From assembly GCA_021836865.1 (NCBI GenBank), contig JAKBHH010000032.1, positions 1 to 35,405 of the forward strand: a DNA stretch of 35,405 nt, in the 5' to 3' direction. Positions 32,400-35,405 of the stretch are shown here, one piece after another (position 1 is the first letter of the stretch; every line of letters starts with the position of its first letter). This DNA comes from Acidobacteriota bacterium (lineage in GTDB: Bacteria; Acidobacteriota; Terriglobia; Terriglobales; Acidobacteriaceae). Both the position numbers and the translations under genes were made by a program. The notes below the pieces were generated by a model. It did not search any database. It saw only the letters and a list, made by a program, of their open reading frames with translations, and was not told where the DNA came from.

Positions 32400-32708
32400 T
32401 CAGTCCAGATCAAACTCGCGCAGAGGTTTGCCCTCGGGCGCATCTTTGGCCTTGCGCAGCGCCTCGGCAAACTTCTTCTCCAGCAGATCATCCCTGTTTT
32501 TTTCCGATTCCATCGACTGGCGAAAAATTGCTTCCTTGCGCTCATCCTGCTCTCGCATGGCCTTGGCGGCCATCTCCAGATCCTCAAACGTGCGTTTACG
32601 GGGGGCGGGCGCATGGCTCACGATCAGTCCGGTCGCGGCATCGATCTTCAGCATTGCCCCGCAGTCGGGGCAGGTCACTTCAAACGTGGACTCCGTCGCC
32701 TTAGGCAT
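32400..32708 (-). CDS. Small protein with N-terminal CPDCG motif and coiled coil
   Basis: The 102-residue product begins MPKATESTFEVTCPDCGAML, where a single CxxC pair resembles half a zinc ribbon, as in short FYDLN/zinc-ribbon proteins, followed by KIDAATGLIVSHAPAP and a long charged helix (about 40-95). Only two cysteines are present, so metal binding would need dimerisation or other ligands. The frame extends to an ATG at 32810, but the segment before 32708 looks non-coding; no ribosome site marks the shorter start either. The protein is not otherwise recognised. Confidence 0.65.
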   Translation of the reverse strand: MPKATESTFEVTCPDCGAMLKIDAATGLIVSHAPAPRKRTFEDLEMAAKAMREQDERKEAIFRQSMESEKNRDDLLEKKFAEALRKAKDAPEGKPLREFDLD

Positions 32709-32887
32709 CACATTTGCATTGTAGGCGCACTCGGGCGGGCCTGCACACCTTCTACCTGCCCGCATTGATATGTCGATTCGGGAAAGGGACCGGAACCGGA
32801 ATATGAACACATCGTCACGTGCGCCCCGTCACGCCCCGGATTGAAGCGCCGATAACCTGGCTATGGTTCAAGGAGGACCTACTCACC

Positions 32888-33085
32888 ATGTTGACTGCGA
32901 TTTCATCCGGAGCTGCTGCGGCACCCCAGGCAGCTACAACTGAACCTGCGGCGCGCGCCGCAGCCACGGCGGCGAGCTTGTCGGCCAGTCGCGCCACGGC
33001 ACAGGACACCGTCACCATCAGCTCCGCGGGCCAGCAGGCAGCCCACGCCGCCGGAGATGTGGACCACGACGGGGACAGCCATTAG
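32888..33085 (+). CDS. 65-residue Ala-rich peptide with EF-hand-like C-terminus
   Basis: The frame is short, but AGGAGG lies 11 bases before the ATG. The product is Ala/Thr/Ser-rich for 40 residues, then has QDTVTISSAGQQ, a motif resembling short families of unknown function, and ends DVDHDGDSH. The last stretch matches the first part of an EF-hand/dockerin calcium loop (DxDxDG) but lacks the closing acidic residue. There is no signal peptide. TTGAAG (32841-32846) and TATGGT (32862-32867), 15 bases apart, are a weak promoter. It stands alone, divergent from the CPDCG gene and convergent with atpC. Confidence 0.6.
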   Translation: MLTAISSGAAAAPQAATTEPAARAAATAASLSASRATAQDTVTISSAGQQAAHAAGDVDHDGDSH

Positions 33086-33117
33086 CCCGCACAGGTTACC
33101 TGTGTAGCTCCAAGGAT

Positions 33118-33145
33118 GAAGGCCCTGCTCGTGAGCAGGGCCTTC
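33118..33145. terminator. Hairpin between the Ala-rich peptide gene and atpC
   Basis: GAAGGCCCTGCTC (33118-33130) and GAGCAGGGCCTTC (33133-33145) form a perfect 13-base stem between two convergent genes. Neither side has a proper T tract, so this may be a bidirectional terminator, or an end-protecting hairpin after Rho-dependent termination. Confidence 0.55.
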
Positions 33146-33173
33146 GAATCAGGCAAAAAGATGGAACTCCGGT

Positions 33174-33593
33174 TCAGCGCTGGGACGTAGAAGCAATCTT
33201 GGCTTCTGCCTCGGCAATGACGCGCAGGGCCTCATCGTAGGCTTCTTCGCTTTCGCCTGCCTGCTTCCAGAGTTCGAGGCCATGATCGAGCTGTTTCTCG
33301 GCACGCTTCACGTCAATCTCTGAGGGTTTGAGGGCGTCGGAAGCAAGGATCGTCACCCGATCCGGGAGCACTTCCACAAACCCCCAGCTGACGTTGTAGC
33401 GCTCGTCGCCGCCTGGCCCACCGAGCAGGGTCACATCCCCCGCGCCCAGTTCGGCGAGCAGTGGTGCGTGCCCATACAGCACTTCCATGTAGCCGGACTT
33501 GGACGGCACCTCGACCGACTGCACCGTGTGCTCGAAGAGCGTCCGTTCCGGCGTCACAAGACGGACGCGAAGTTGGTTGGTTTCTCCTGCCAT
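33174..33593 (-). CDS. atpC: ATP synthase epsilon subunit
   Basis: The 139-residue protein is the F1 epsilon subunit, part of the central stalk and an intrinsic inhibitor of ATP hydrolysis. The beta-sandwich domain is seen at 5-88 (LRVRLVTPERTLFE; YGHAPLLAELGAGDV), followed by the two-helix C-terminal domain (DVKRAEKQLDHGLELWKQ to the end). AAAGG upstream supports the ATG. It is the last gene of the atpG-atpD-atpC run, 72 bases after atpD, with an inverted repeat in that gap and a long hairpin downstream. Confidence 0.96.
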   Translation of the reverse strand: MAGETNQLRVRLVTPERTLFEHTVQSVEVPSKSGYMEVLYGHAPLLAELGAGDVTLLGGPGGDERYNVSWGFVEVLPDRVTILASDALKPSEIDVKRAEKQLDHGLELWKQAGESEEAYDEALRVIAEAEAKIASTSQR

Positions 33594-33615
33594 ATGCCTT
33601 TCCGGACTTCTTGTG

Positions 33616-33652
33616 GCTTCCAGGTTCCGGCATGGAGCCGGAGGCTGGAAGC
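33616..33652. other. Inverted repeat between atpD and atpC
   Basis: GCTTCCAG (33616-33623) pairs with CTGGAAGC (33645-33652), and inside it TCCGGC pairs with GCCGGA around a 5-base loop, with a 2-base internal mismatch. No T tract follows in the direction of transcription, so it is not a typical terminator. It may stabilise or process the mRNA and set the atpD:atpC ratio. Confidence 0.6.
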
Positions 33653-33665
33653 AATACGCTGGTGC

Positions 33666-35177
<1,512 letters not shown>

Positions 35178-35192
35178 TCAAAACGTCCGGTG

Positions 35193-35405
<213 letters not shown>

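Overview
The window is high-GC bacterial chromosome with mostly housekeeping content. It carries a dnaA / rpmH-rnpA-yidD-yidC origin-type neighbourhood, a rel-type (p)ppGpp enzyme, murJ, a bactofilin, folK, tgt and the end of the ATP synthase operon (atpG-atpD-atpC). Protein style, GC content, the large-periplasmic-domain YidC, the form of the DnaA helix-turn-helix (GNKHHTTV) and the gene order suggest Acidobacteriota, probably class Terriglobia. That placement is inferred from recognition, not from a search. No phage, insertion sequence, CRISPR array, tRNA or rRNA was seen.

Layout. 1-2831: start of an AsmA-like membrane protein (minus, runs off the left edge), then a coiled-coil/zinc-ribbon protein and a HAD 5'-nucleotidase (plus), then an XRE-cupin regulator (minus). 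2961-8684: a TIGR01777-type epimerase converges on the minus-strand run rpmH-rnpA-yidD-yidC; dnaA is divergent from rpmH across a 508-base gap that may include the origin or dnaA control region. 8715-12645: rel and mmuM (homocysteine methyltransferase) lie 9 bases apart on the minus strand, with a divergent single-haem cytochrome c. 12701-18558: RlmI-like rRNA methyltransferase (plus); a ribbon-helix-helix-like protein, a GAF-EAL c-di-GMP phosphodiesterase and a secreted prolyl oligopeptidase (minus). 18799-23537: murJ (plus), bactofilin with an intrinsic terminator (minus), folK-tgt (plus). 23534-26860: a tightly packed minus-strand module of ABC ATPase, ABC-2 permease, six-helix membrane protein and small winged-helix regulator, with a perfect palindrome sitting on its promoter. 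26933-33085: TPR-glycosyltransferase, AhpD-like protein, a two-domain universal stress protein, a secreted alpha/beta hydrolase, two small hypothetical genes and a 65-residue Ala-rich peptide with an EF-hand-like tail. 33174-35405: atpC, atpD and the 3' end of atpG.

The genes point to a free-living heterotroph: replication start, ribosome and membrane-insertase biogenesis, stringent response, folate and queuosine synthesis, cell-envelope assembly and respiration. I found no clear new multi-gene system. The observations most worth following are (1) a DnaA whose DNA-contact residues differ from the E. coli type next to a gap lacking consensus DnaA boxes, and (2) the ABC/winged-helix module with its palindromic operator-promoter. 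Smaller leads are a G8 tract at the start of a gene, a possible leaderless rel transcript, an atpD-atpC intercistronic hairpin and a REP-like intergenic element.
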